A DNA stretch of 57,208 nt from NCBI GenBank assembly GCA_009781855.1, contig WQUY01000005.1:1-57208 (forward strand), read 5' to 3'. Position 1 is the stretch's first letter. Each line of letters begins with the position of its first letter. The notes below the pieces were generated by a model, which did not search any database, was not told the origin of the DNA, and worked only from the letters and a program-made list of their open reading frames with translations. This DNA comes from Oscillospiraceae bacterium (GTDB lineage: Bacteria > Bacillota > Clostridia > Oscillospirales > Oscillospiraceae). The position numbers and the translations under genes were made by a program. Below are positions 7,537 to 16,278 of the stretch, one piece after another.

Positions 7537-8505
7537 ATGCAATTACCACTATTTAAAGCTATTCAAAAGGTGCCTGGAGGGTTGATGGTTGTTCCGTTTT
7601 TCCTGGGGGTTTTGATAAATTCATTTATACCCGGAGCGCTGAATATTGGAGGGATGACCACGGCGTTGTTCAGACAGGGTGCGCCTGTGCTTATCGCGAT
7701 GTTTATGGTTTGCATGGGCTCGCAAATCAATTTCAGACAGGCCAGTCAGCCGATTATTAGGGGCACGGTTCTTACGCTTTCAAAATTTTTGATTGGTGCG
7801 CTGATTGGGTGGGGTGTTGGAACACTTTGGGGTCCGGTCGGAGTGCTTAGCCTGACTCCGTTGGCAGTGATTTCATCTTTGACAAACAACAATGGTGGAA
7901 TGTACGTGGCATTAGCAGGGCAGTATGGAGATTCTTCAGATGTTGGTGCGGTATCTATACTTGCAGTAACGGATGGACCATTTCTTACCATGTTGGCTTT
8001 TGGGGTCACAGGCATGGCAAATATACCATTTGTTGCGTTGCTGTCGAGTTTGATTCCGTTGCTTGTAGGATTCATTCTAGGCAATTTGGATGAAGATTTT
8101 CGGAAGTTTTTTGCAGGTAGTTTCTTTTTGATTCCGTTTTTTGCATTTCCTCTGGGTGCGGCGCTCGATATCAGGACAGTAATCGGTGCGGGAGGCCCTG
8201 GGGTGCTATTGGGTCTTTTCTGCACTGTTGTAACAGGTCTGGCTTGCTATTTTGCTACTCGCATTTATAGTAAAAAGCTCTCTGTGGTTGGTGCTGCGGT
8301 CGGAACAACGGCAGGCAATGCAGTGGCGACCCCGGCTACTCTTGCGCTTGCTGATCCTTCGCTTGAACCATTGGTTGCTTCAGCAACAGCTCAGGTTGCG
8401 GCTGCGGTTGTTGTTACGGCTATTCTTTGTCCGCTTTTGGTGTCTTTTTTGCATAAGAGGCAGCAGAAGAAGGGAGATGGGGACAGTTCTGCTTCTTCTG
8501 CGTAA
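7537..8505 (+). CDS. KdgT-type 2-keto-3-deoxygluconate permease family transporter
   Basis: About 322 residues with some ten hydrophobic segments. The start MQLPLFKAIQKVPGGLMVVP with FFLGVLINSF is the classic KDGT opening (VPGGMM..PLLLG), followed by a CMGSQINF segment. The ATG at 7537 follows AAAGG and begins at the conserved family start; the frame extends upstream to a GTG at 7432, but that stretch is not hydrophobic and has no ribosome site. It is the last gene of the operon and probably imports the acid that the UxaA pair acts on. A strong terminator follows. Confidence 0.82.
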   Translation: MQLPLFKAIQKVPGGLMVVPFFLGVLINSFIPGALNIGGMTTALFRQGAPVLIAMFMVCMGSQINFRQASQPIIRGTVLTLSKFLIGALIGWGVGTLWGPVGVLSLTPLAVISSLTNNNGGMYVALAGQYGDSSDVGAVSILAVTDGPFLTMLAFGVTGMANIPFVALLSSLIPLLVGFILGNLDEDFRKFFAGSFFLIPFFAFPLGAALDIRTVIGAGGPGVLLGLFCTVVTGLACYFATRIYSKKLSVVGAAVGTTAGNAVATPATLALADPSLEPLVASATAQVAAAVVVTAILCPLLVSFLHKRQQKKGDGDSSASSA

Positions 8506-8523
8506 AGAGACGCAAAGCAGGGG

Positions 8524-8566
8524 GCCGCCGCAAAACGATTTTTAGAAATCGTAAGCGGCGGCTTTC
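8524..8566 (+). terminator. Intrinsic terminator of the oxidoreductase/UxaA operon
   Basis: GCCGCCGC (8524-8531) pairs with GCGGCGGC (8555-8562), and inside it ACGATTT pairs with AAATCGT around a TTAG loop. A short T-run follows. It lies 19 nt after the permease stop and ahead of a convergent gene. Confidence 0.85.
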
Positions 8567-8609
8567 CTATTGGAACACTCGCATTCTGGAGTGCTGGGGT
8601 TAGCGTAAC

Positions 8610-10373
8610 CTATTGAGGAATAAATACCTGTGCCGGAACACCGATGCTCAAATTGTTTGCAGCATCATTGTAAAGAGGCAAACGCACCACACGATAAACA
8701 TGAAATGCCCCATGAGCATTTGAACTTGTGCCGAAAGCCTCCCAGATAATCTGCCCATCTGCATCGACTTCAACGATATTTGCATTGAGATTTCCACCGT
8801 GCTCAGCGATATATCTATCAAAAACTCCAAGCACGTTTCCATTCTCAAGCAACACAGCATTGCTCCAAGCCTCGGAAAAATATGTAAAACCCAGCTCCTT
8901 ACCGAACTGCCATACTTGCTCTATAGTCATCTCCCGCTCGTTGATTCGGTAATGCACCACGCGTGAATAATGCTCTGGTGCGACGATTTCATTATTTGCG
9001 ATTTTTAACTGCAACGCCCTGTCATGGTCAAATCTGCCATTGCCATTGTCAAAAAGCAATATGTCGATTGTGTCGGGATTGTTATCAAAGTTCGGCAAAA
9101 CCTGAGCCGCGTGCTGCCCATAAGACCATTCAAAGTCATCTCCAATAGGTGTAAGGAGATATTGATGGAACATTTGACTCCATCCCACATGATCCGCCAA
9201 TATCCAATGAAGCGCACCCTCTGGCCAGGAAAGCTTAGCGACAGTTGACTGATGTCGTCCCGAAATGATTATGTGACCATCCTCATACACCGTCGAATTA
9301 TGGTGAAACCAATCCACAGGATCAAAACTTGGGAAGCCCTCGAAACGTGTTCGTTGCAACACTTTTTTTAAATCGAGTCGATTGACCACGTAACCGGTTC
9401 GCACATCTAATTCGTATATGAAATCCTCAACTGTTGCGCCGCGGCTGCCGTTTATGATGAGGTTTTCGCCATTTCTGGATGTAATCTCATGGTGAACACC
9501 GTAAGGAGAATGAAAAACGCTGATAATCTTGCCGAGCATGTTCACTTCAATCAGAAGGACATCGCCCTGATGGTAAGCGCCCTTTGCAAAAACCATATGG
9601 CCATTATAGTCATAAAGAGCAAAGCCGCGCAGCCAAAAATCGTTATAAAACCACCTGTAATCGCCGTTGACATCAAATGCAGTCTTGTGTGCATAGGTGA
9701 AATTAACACCAGGTGAGATGCTTTCGGGAAAAACGGAGTTTGTGATAATAATATCGCCGCATAACTCCGGTGGAAGCGAATCTGTCCGCAGTTCAAGAAT
9801 TACGCTTAAAGCCAAGCCGCTCTGTGTTCGCCCAGTCAGCGTAACAAGATTCAACGTGTTGGGAAGCAGACCCAAAATGGGAATCTTATGCACCGTATGA
9901 TATCCCACGAAAGTGAAATCAATATCAGCAGCTGCCGTTGCACCCGGCACATGCACAGACACATTCATGGGTTCATCGCTTGTAAAAAGCGCAAGCGCCG
10001 AAAGCGGCGATTTTCCATAGGGGTCGATTACCACAAAAGGGTCTTCAAGGCTGTAGTATCCGCTATTTAACTCAATCAGTAGCAACTCATCTACACGAGC
10101 CTGATGAGCGACAACAGCAAGCATGTCAGGAATTAGCGTTTCATCAATAGCTGCCCAGCCACTCATGGCGGAGCTGGCCTGACTATCAGCATTTTCTGCA
10201 TAATCTGCCTCATCAGAAACTGTATCAGCAGTACCGCTTTTGCTATCCTCGCTGATATTTGCCGCAGGTGGGGAAGAAGACCCAGAAATCTGTGCAACGG
10301 CAACCGCAACAACTGTGCAAACAATCAAAACAATTAAAGCAATAAAATACTTATCTCGAACTAGTTTTCCCAT
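8610..10373 (-). CDS. Membrane-anchored arylsulfotransferase-family protein (ASST)
   Basis: A 587-residue protein with an N-terminal signal anchor (FIALIVLIVCTVVAVAVA) and a Ser/Ala/Asp-rich linker to about residue 75. The N-terminal ASST domain (LEDPFVVIDPYGKSPLSAL) and a propeller-like catalytic region follow. His in DWFHHNSTV and in YGQHAAQ, and the segment YSRVVHYRINEREMTIEQVW, match conserved places around the active site of bacterial arylsulfotransferases, which move sulfate between phenols by a histidine intermediate. It probably acts outside the membrane. AAGAAGGG lies about 12-15 nt before its ATG. A paralogue lies at 14220-16277. The true acceptor is unknown. Confidence 0.85.
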   Translation of the reverse strand: MGKLVRDKYFIALIVLIVCTVVAVAVAQISGSSSPPAANISEDSKSGTADTVSDEADYAENADSQASSAMSGWAAIDETLIPDMLAVVAHQARVDELLLIELNSGYYSLEDPFVVIDPYGKSPLSALALFTSDEPMNVSVHVPGATAAADIDFTFVGYHTVHKIPILGLLPNTLNLVTLTGRTQSGLALSVILELRTDSLPPELCGDIIITNSVFPESISPGVNFTYAHKTAFDVNGDYRWFYNDFWLRGFALYDYNGHMVFAKGAYHQGDVLLIEVNMLGKIISVFHSPYGVHHEITSRNGENLIINGSRGATVEDFIYELDVRTGYVVNRLDLKKVLQRTRFEGFPSFDPVDWFHHNSTVYEDGHIIISGRHQSTVAKLSWPEGALHWILADHVGWSQMFHQYLLTPIGDDFEWSYGQHAAQVLPNFDNNPDTIDILLFDNGNGRFDHDRALQLKIANNEIVAPEHYSRVVHYRINEREMTIEQVWQFGKELGFTYFSEAWSNAVLLENGNVLGVFDRYIAEHGGNLNANIVEVDADGQIIWEAFGTSSNAHGAFHVYRVVRLPLYNDAANNLSIGVPAQVFIPQ

Positions 10374-10460
10374 GCGCTATTTTTAACCCTTCTTGTATAC
10401 TCTTTTAAAACATGTTAAAATTGCTTTACTCCCGGTAGCCTAAATGTTGGAGCTGTATCA

Positions 10461-11039
10461 ATGTGCAAAAAATCAATGATTGGGGTAATAGCCCTGCTAC
10501 TCATCATATCTACAATCCCCCTTATAGCCTCATGCGCAGCGCATGTTGGAGATGACGGAAACTCAGCTGGGCAGAACACTGATTCAACAACGATGCCAAA
10601 CGAACCCAGCGAAAATCATGTCTCAGTCGGAATGTCAGAAATGTGGAGCGTTGAGGTGTTAAGCGCAGAGCAAACCGAAAGCCTTACCACAACAATGGCA
10701 GCATTGCAATACGGTGGAGGGATACTTGAAACAACAAATGAAGTTTTACCTCAAAGCGGCTATAGATTTTTGCTTATAGGACTGATAGTCGAAAAAACCG
10801 GCACCGGTCGCGCATCATTTTCATGGAATGACGCACACATCATTGACAACAAGGGCAATGTTTTTTTCCGACATCCCAACGACACATTTCTTACACACCT
10901 GAATATACCGCGCTTTCGGGGTGTAGATATGGTATTTGGAAGCGAATACGGCTATGTATGTTTTGAAATACCTATAGACAGTGAAGGATTAAAATTTATA
11001 GCAGACAACGGCAGTATCGTAATAGCGCTTAATGCATAA
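10461..11039 (+). CDS. Putative lipoprotein of unknown function
   Basis: A 192-residue protein with a lipoprotein signal: MCKKSMIGVIALLLIISTI then a lipobox ending at Cys25 (LIASC). A polar Ser/Thr/Asn linker precedes a beta-rich domain (residues about 60-190) with YRFLLIGLIVEKTGTG, which is reminiscent of DUF4352-type immunoglobulin-like domains; that likeness is weak. GGAG sits 9 nt before the ATG. It lies between, and opposite to, the arylsulfotransferase and LTA-synthase-like genes, and its end overlaps the latter by 11 nt. The location suggests a role at the cell surface; the function is not known. Confidence 0.75.
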   Translation: MCKKSMIGVIALLLIISTIPLIASCAAHVGDDGNSAGQNTDSTTMPNEPSENHVSVGMSEMWSVEVLSAEQTESLTTTMAALQYGGGILETTNEVLPQSGYRFLLIGLIVEKTGTGRASFSWNDAHIIDNKGNVFFRHPNDTFLTHLNIPRFRGVDMVFGSEYGYVCFEIPIDSEGLKFIADNGSIVIALNA

Positions 11040-12876
11040 AATGATGCAACCGATAGTGCTCAATATGTCTGAACCTATTATATGCTGCAGCCGCTTCAGG
11101 AGAGAGCACAGGCGTTAGCACGCCATTTTCTCTGAACATGCCGGTGGGCGTGCTGATTACATCAATAATGGCCTGCAACTCCCTGAGTGCCTGCATATAA
11201 CTATCGCCCTCCCACGAAATCAAGTCGAACACTTCCCCCATAAGGAAGCTGGGTGAAAAACTACCGCCATAACCACTGAAATCATTTTCGAGAAGTGCTC
11301 TGGCAGCATAATTTGCCCATATGAAATAAGGCGTTGAGAAGAAATTCAAAAACCCTTCCTCAGTGTTGACATCAACACTGACCCCAAGCTCAGCATAAAC
11401 AAAATCATCATTGCCCATCCAAGGCATGTGATCACCGGCGACAACAACGACGACCGGATAAGGATCATATCTAAGCCAATCTATAAACCCTGCAAGTCTG
11501 TGTGTTGTATCATAAATGCCTTGCAGATAATTATTAAGAATATAAAAAGCGACATCAGAAAGCGCCCCACGCTCAATCATATAAGGCTGCCAAGTTCCGG
11601 TTATATCATATGGCCCGTGATTTTGGGCGGAAAGATTAAAGCTAAAATAAGGAACACTCCGGTCACGCCCCTCATAAAGAGCTTTGACAGTTGCGAAAAA
11701 AAACTCATCCGATTGGTCGCTGCCCTCAAAATGTTCCAGAAAGAAATAGTCAGCGAACCCTAAATTGCGATTGACCGAAGCCCTGTCATAAAACCACCCA
11801 GCAACGGAAGCAAAGCCCTCAGTGTGAAAACCTTGCGAATTCAAGTAATGCACATAGGAATTTACTGACGAACTGAAATGCTCAGAAAAAAGATAACGGA
11901 AATAATTCACAGCAGCGGGGCCGAAGTTAGTTAGCCGTGTATATCCGGTCAGAAAAAGACGCTCGGTGTCTATGGTCTTGCCGATGGAAACATTGTTTAC
12001 AAGCATACCACTGACGGATTCAGCCTGAATCCTATGCAGAGGGCCATAAACATCCACTTTAAACTCAAGCGAACCAAAAGCTGAGAGATCAGTGTAAGAT
12101 TCAAGCATGATAGCAATCACATTAATTTTCATATCATCAGGGATAATGCCACACTCATATTGCTCAAGCAACTTTCTGGCATTTTCCCTGCTGAAACTAT
12201 CGGGAGCAACGGGAAACGCATACTTAATGCTATGTGTGAATGGATAAACAAACCCCCTCGAAATGAACCGTTCCGTAAACGACCACGGATTTGCAGGATG
12301 GCCGCCCTCGACCTTGTCAAAAAGCTCTGAATCACTATAGACAAATATGTATAAAACCGCGATTACAGCCACCAGAATAATACTGCCGCCGACTCGATGT
12401 CGGATTTTTACGATTTTGTATTTCAGAAAGAAAAAACAAATGAGCGCCCCACAGACAAGCGCAAAGGCAGCGAAATATATTTTCCAGTTTATGGTCAAGT
12501 CAAAATAATATGTGACGTTCAAAGTCTCGCGTACAAGAGATAAGTCAGATGCGACAAACGGATCACCTCTTACCTGAACCTTAAAAAACTGTATCGCCGA
12601 CAAGAGCAAAACAAAAGCGGAAGGAAAAGTGAAAGCGATCCATGCTCTGCCACTGATGAAATATAACAAAAATATCAGAACTATTGGCGGTACGAGGTTA
12701 AGGATTAATACCATAGGTGACGCAAAATACGTCCAAAACAAGGGAAGCCCGTGAATAGTAGCTCCCAGCAGCAAGGAGAGCAGCCCTGTTCCAACCCCCA
12801 TGGCAAAAAGCATTATAAAATTAAATAACGGTTTGGTACCGGGCTCACGAATGCTCTTAAACATGGTTTTCAACAA
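11029..12876 (-). CDS. LTA synthase-like membrane sulfatase
   Basis: 615 residues: about five transmembrane helices in the first 180, then an extracellular alkaline-phosphatase/sulfatase-fold domain. Likely metal and catalytic features are IAIMLES (Glu259), SIGKTIDTERLFLTG with Thr301 where LtaS has its nucleophilic Thr, NHGPYD, and AGDHMPW with the Asp-His metal pair. LtaS enzymes polymerise glycerol phosphate from phosphatidylglycerol; relatives add phosphoglycerol or phosphoethanolamine to other polymers. The helices and domain order fit the family, but polymerase and modifying enzyme cannot be told apart. Its neighbours are glycosyltransferases and arylsulfotransferases, which points to surface polymer synthesis. 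Confidence 0.85.
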   Translation of the reverse strand: MLKTMFKSIREPGTKPLFNFIMLFAMGVGTGLLSLLLGATIHGLPLFWTYFASPMVLILNLVPPIVLIFLLYFISGRAWIAFTFPSAFVLLLSAIQFFKVQVRGDPFVASDLSLVRETLNVTYYFDLTINWKIYFAAFALVCGALICFFFLKYKIVKIRHRVGGSIILVAVIAVLYIFVYSDSELFDKVEGGHPANPWSFTERFISRGFVYPFTHSIKYAFPVAPDSFSRENARKLLEQYECGIIPDDMKINVIAIMLESYTDLSAFGSLEFKVDVYGPLHRIQAESVSGMLVNNVSIGKTIDTERLFLTGYTRLTNFGPAAVNYFRYLFSEHFSSSVNSYVHYLNSQGFHTEGFASVAGWFYDRASVNRNLGFADYFFLEHFEGSDQSDEFFFATVKALYEGRDRSVPYFSFNLSAQNHGPYDITGTWQPYMIERGALSDVAFYILNNYLQGIYDTTHRLAGFIDWLRYDPYPVVVVVAGDHMPWMGNDDFVYAELGVSVDVNTEEGFLNFFSTPYFIWANYAARALLENDFSGYGGSFSPSFLMGEVFDLISWEGDSYMQALRELQAIIDVISTPTGMFRENGVLTPVLSPEAAAAYNRFRHIEHYRLHHFMH

Positions 12877-12899
12877 AAATTACACGCTCCGAAATCAAT

Positions 12900-13994
12900 T
12901 TAGTTTGTAATGGACGTACCCTTGTGCAACCCTACACGCAGCAAAAGGATCTTCCAAGCATCAATAAACGCATCGCTGTTATGTCTCAAAGCAAGATCTT
13001 GCACAAGCTCAGACAAACCGTCGTAATTATCCGAAATGTTGCAGACCTTAGCAATAGCTTCGCGGAGATTACCCTGTTTATAAAAAAGCGCCTCATTTGA
13101 TGCAATGAGTGTCTTGTGACAATCCAAATCAGACAGAAGCACCGGAACGCCATTGTACATGGCTTCGAGTGCCGACAGCCCAAAGCTCTCTCCGAGTGAG
13201 GGCGATATAAAGAGGCCTCTATGATCTCGAATTTTACGCAACAAAGCATCCACTTTCTCATAGGGGATCGGACGATAATAAGCGACTCTATCCTCAATGT
13301 TGGCTTTTCTGACCGTTTCTTTCAAATCCATGTAATGAGGTCTGACATCTCCAACAAGCATCAAAAAATACTCATCGTCGGATTTGTTTTTTATTTCTGA
13401 AAAAATTTCCAGAAGCTCCTTGGTGTTTTTCATAGAGTCCATGCGCCCAATATAACAAATGGGCGTCTTGCTCCAAATCGCAGACTGAGAGGACTTGTTA
13501 GACGATATACCGACATCCAAATCGCAATGTCGGGTATCGCAAATATGAAAATTAGGAAGCACAAACAATTTGTCTTTAAACCCAGCGGGCAGGTCCTTTT
13601 CGACAACGGTTCGCAAAAATGTTTCGCCCGGCGAAGCAATACAAGCAATATTCTGCGGCAAGGATTTTAAATATACCCTCGACTCCTTATATGGAGAGTG
13701 ACACTCAACAAGAACTTTGGAATAATCACTGACTAAATCAAATATCTCGGGAGTATCAAAGGTGATAATCAAATCGTATAAAGCTTCGTTTACCTCAGAC
13801 ACAATATGGACAAAGGCCTCTAACTTATTTTTCTCAATAAATTTCTGAAAGTTTAGCAGCCCACCGGAATCGTGAAAGAAAAAAACATCTTGGCTGACTT
13901 GCAACCCATGTTCTTTAAAAGCAGAAGCTCTGTTGAGAATGACTCGCTCAACCCCGCCAACAGTAGCCCATTTATATACATTAAGAACCCTCAA
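12900..13994 (-). CDS. GT4-type glycosyltransferase
   Basis: About 364 residues with GT-B features: N-terminal MRVLNVYKWATVGGVERV, a second-domain start PICYIGRMDSMKNTKELLE, and the donor-binding SLGESFGLSALEAMYNGVPVL with the E-x7-E spacing of GT4 enzymes. I prefer the TTG at 13994, which has GAGG 9 nt upstream; an in-frame TTG at 14009 has no ribosome site. It is closely similar in pattern throughout to residues 532-878 of the fusion protein at 17579-20215, so the two are paralogues. Sugar donor and acceptor are unknown; a surface glycan is likely from context. Confidence 0.87.
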   Translation of the reverse strand: MRVLNVYKWATVGGVERVILNRASAFKEHGLQVSQDVFFFHDSGGLLNFQKFIEKNKLEAFVHIVSEVNEALYDLIITFDTPEIFDLVSDYSKVLVECHSPYKESRVYLKSLPQNIACIASPGETFLRTVVEKDLPAGFKDKLFVLPNFHICDTRHCDLDVGISSNKSSQSAIWSKTPICYIGRMDSMKNTKELLEIFSEIKNKSDDEYFLMLVGDVRPHYMDLKETVRKANIEDRVAYYRPIPYEKVDALLRKIRDHRGLFISPSLGESFGLSALEAMYNGVPVLLSDLDCHKTLIASNEALFYKQGNLREAIAKVCNISDNYDGLSELVQDLALRHNSDAFIDAWKILLLRVGLHKGTSITN

Positions 13995-14135
13995 AATAAC
14001 AAACCTCAATTGTTAGATCAAATTTGACCAGAAGCGTTGACTAAAATTCCTGATAATCTAATGTAACATTTTATATAGCAAACTGCAATAGTGAGACTTG
14101 CGAAATGCAGAGCGACTGCAATATCCAGCTTTATC

Positions 14136-14164
14136 TTGCGCAAACAACCATTCCGTGTTAAAAT
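14136..14164 (+). promoter_or_regulatory. Possible promoter of the second arylsulfotransferase operon
   Basis: TTGCGC (14136-14141) and TAAAAT (14159-14164) are 17 bp apart in the divergent intergenic region, about 55 nt before the proposed start. The -35 box is weak, so this is only a fair candidate. Confidence 0.4.
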
Positions 14165-14219
14165 CGTCGCAAAACACTGACACAATAGGCACTACACATA
14201 AGCGAAAGAGTGGTTAAAG

Positions 14220-16277
14220 CTGAAAAAGAAACTCATTATAGCGATAGCAATAATTTTGACGATCATAATTGCCGCCGGATCGGCGTTCCTGCTGGGCGCT
14301 TTTGTATACCCATTTAACATGGCTGAGCTGACAGAGGTTCCGCATTTTGATATACTTGAATTTCAGTGGAACCGTGAGCAAATGATTCTGCAAGAATTTG
14401 CACAATACGACTACACAATAGACGACCCATTTATCGTACTCGACCCATACGACCTCAACCCGTTGTCGGCGCTTATGTTATTTCAAACCGGACATAAAGG
14501 CTCCGTAGAGATAGAAATACTTGGAGACTGCGCGTTTTCAACATTCAGATATACTCATCAAATAAAACCGCCTCGTGCAGAAATACCAATAATCGGGCTG
14601 TATGCAGGGCGGACGAATACAGTGACCCTAAGCATCGGAGATATGACCTGGGTGTATGAGATTGCCACCGAGCCGCTGCCGGTGGATTTTCCGAACCTTT
14701 GTATCCGCACCTCAAGGCCGGAAAAAATGGCGCCCGGAGTAACCTTGCTGACCTCGATTTTTGAATCATATAGCTCACTGATTGACAGCAACGGACAGGT
14801 ACGGGGATTTCTTTCCAATAAAAGCATGGCGCATGGCACATCCATGATTGTTTTGGAAAATGGGAATATGCTCTCAACAGGCGATGAGTTCATGCTTGTC
14901 CCATACCACAAATCATTTCTGGTTGAATACAACTGGCTCGGAAAAATCTATCGGATATATGATGTGCCAAACGGAATCCACCACAGTATATATGAAATGC
15001 CGAATGGGGACATTTTAGCCGCATCAAACAACGTGGACATGCACAGTACCGGAACCCGAGAGGACGTTGTGATAATAATAGATAGGGTAACGGGTGCAGT
15101 GACAAGAACTTTCGACTATCGCAAGATTGTGGACGAAACCCGTGCGCCGCATCATCATTTTCATACAGGGATTTTAAATGCGCCAATCAGAGACTGGATG
15201 CATGTCAATGCAGCGGTATTCGACCCCATACACAATGCAGTGATTGCATCCTCGCCGACACAGAGCATGGTCATCAGTATAGATGCCGATACATCAGAGA
15301 TAAACTGGATTTTAGGGCCGCACGATCACTATAGATATGACCTGCAAAGATTTTTGCTTCAGCCGATAGGAGAAAATTTTGAATGGAGCTGGGCGCAACA
15401 TGATCCGAGAATACTCGAAAGTGACGATGCAAACATAGTCAATATCCTTTTGTTTGACAATGGCACAAATCGGAGCTTTTATGAAGAGACCGCGATTTTG
15501 GCACATGAAAACTACTCCAGAGCTGTCAAATACCGCATAAATCTTGAAAATATGACCATAGAGCAAATATGGCAGTTTGGCAAAGAACTCGGCTCTGATT
15601 ATTACTCCACATATCTAGGAAATGCAATGCTTCTGGATGACACCGTGCTCATAAACTTCGGTGGGCAACTGCGTCAAAACGGAATTCCAATTGATGACCT
15701 TATGCAAAGTGTTATGGGGAATACCGTAACGAACTCAGTAATTATGGAGGTCACACTCTGCGGCGAAATCGTCTTTGAAGTGGCAGTCAACGCAAACGAC
15801 TTTACCATGGCAGCTGGGACATATATGGCGATAAGAAAATCTTTGTTTTCACCCAATAGTTTTACGACGCTTTTGGGTGAGGTGCGAGGGGAGCGGGTGG
15901 GCTCGCCCTTTCTGTCGCAGCAACCGGATGGGTTCATTGTGCCGCCAATATACATGGGCAGGATGTCGGCAGAATTCACCACACTCCATCGCATCGGAGA
16001 CCGACTTGTAATTGATGGACGGCTATACAATGACGGAGAGACGAGGCTGCTCAGCAAGGTTTACTTAACCCTGCGCAGCAGAAGCTCCGTACATGTTTTT
16101 GAAGCGAACAGTGGGCTTAACGGCAGGTTCTTTTTGAGTGCGGATTTGGCTTCACTTCCACCGGATCAATACCAGTTGGCTTTTGTTGGCGCTACAGTGG
16201 AAGGAAACGATGCCCTCGGCAGCCGCACTATAGGGCATTTCAGAACAGAATACAGAATCACGGTTGGGGATAACTAA
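14220..16277 (+). CDS. Arylsulfotransferase-family protein with extra C-terminal domain
   Basis: A second ASST paralogue: DYTIDDPFIVLDPYDLNPLSAL, the histidine motifs DWMHVNAAV and WSWAQHDPR, and ENYSRAVKYRINLENMTIEQIW repeat the pattern of the protein at 8610. It is longer, with about 110 added C-terminal residues of beta character (from about residue 570). The first standard start is TTG at 14256, but that cuts the signal anchor; the frame runs back to CTG at 14220, giving a proper KKKLIIAIAIILTIIIAAG anchor after an AAAGAGTGG sequence. I therefore propose a CTG start. The next gene starts 1 nt after the stop, suggesting an operon with the two glycosyltransferase genes. Confidence 0.82.
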   Translation: MKKKLIIAIAIILTIIIAAGSAFLLGAFVYPFNMAELTEVPHFDILEFQWNREQMILQEFAQYDYTIDDPFIVLDPYDLNPLSALMLFQTGHKGSVEIEILGDCAFSTFRYTHQIKPPRAEIPIIGLYAGRTNTVTLSIGDMTWVYEIATEPLPVDFPNLCIRTSRPEKMAPGVTLLTSIFESYSSLIDSNGQVRGFLSNKSMAHGTSMIVLENGNMLSTGDEFMLVPYHKSFLVEYNWLGKIYRIYDVPNGIHHSIYEMPNGDILAASNNVDMHSTGTREDVVIIIDRVTGAVTRTFDYRKIVDETRAPHHHFHTGILNAPIRDWMHVNAAVFDPIHNAVIASSPTQSMVISIDADTSEINWILGPHDHYRYDLQRFLLQPIGENFEWSWAQHDPRILESDDANIVNILLFDNGTNRSFYEETAILAHENYSRAVKYRINLENMTIEQIWQFGKELGSDYYSTYLGNAMLLDDTVLINFGGQLRQNGIPIDDLMQSVMGNTVTNSVIMEVTLCGEIVFEVAVNANDFTMAAGTYMAIRKSLFSPNSFTTLLGEVRGERVGSPFLSQQPDGFIVPPIYMGRMSAEFTTLHRIGDRLVIDGRLYNDGETRLLSKVYLTLRSRSSVHVFEANSGLNGRFFLSADLASLPPDQYQLAFVGATVEGNDALGSRTIGHFRTEYRITVGDN

Positions 16278-16278
16278 A

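Noticed and set aside
7746-8225. 159-codon minus-strand ORF opposite the KdgT-type permease
   Set aside because: It lies fully inside a clear membrane transporter gene on the other strand, has low complexity and no ribosome site or family motif.
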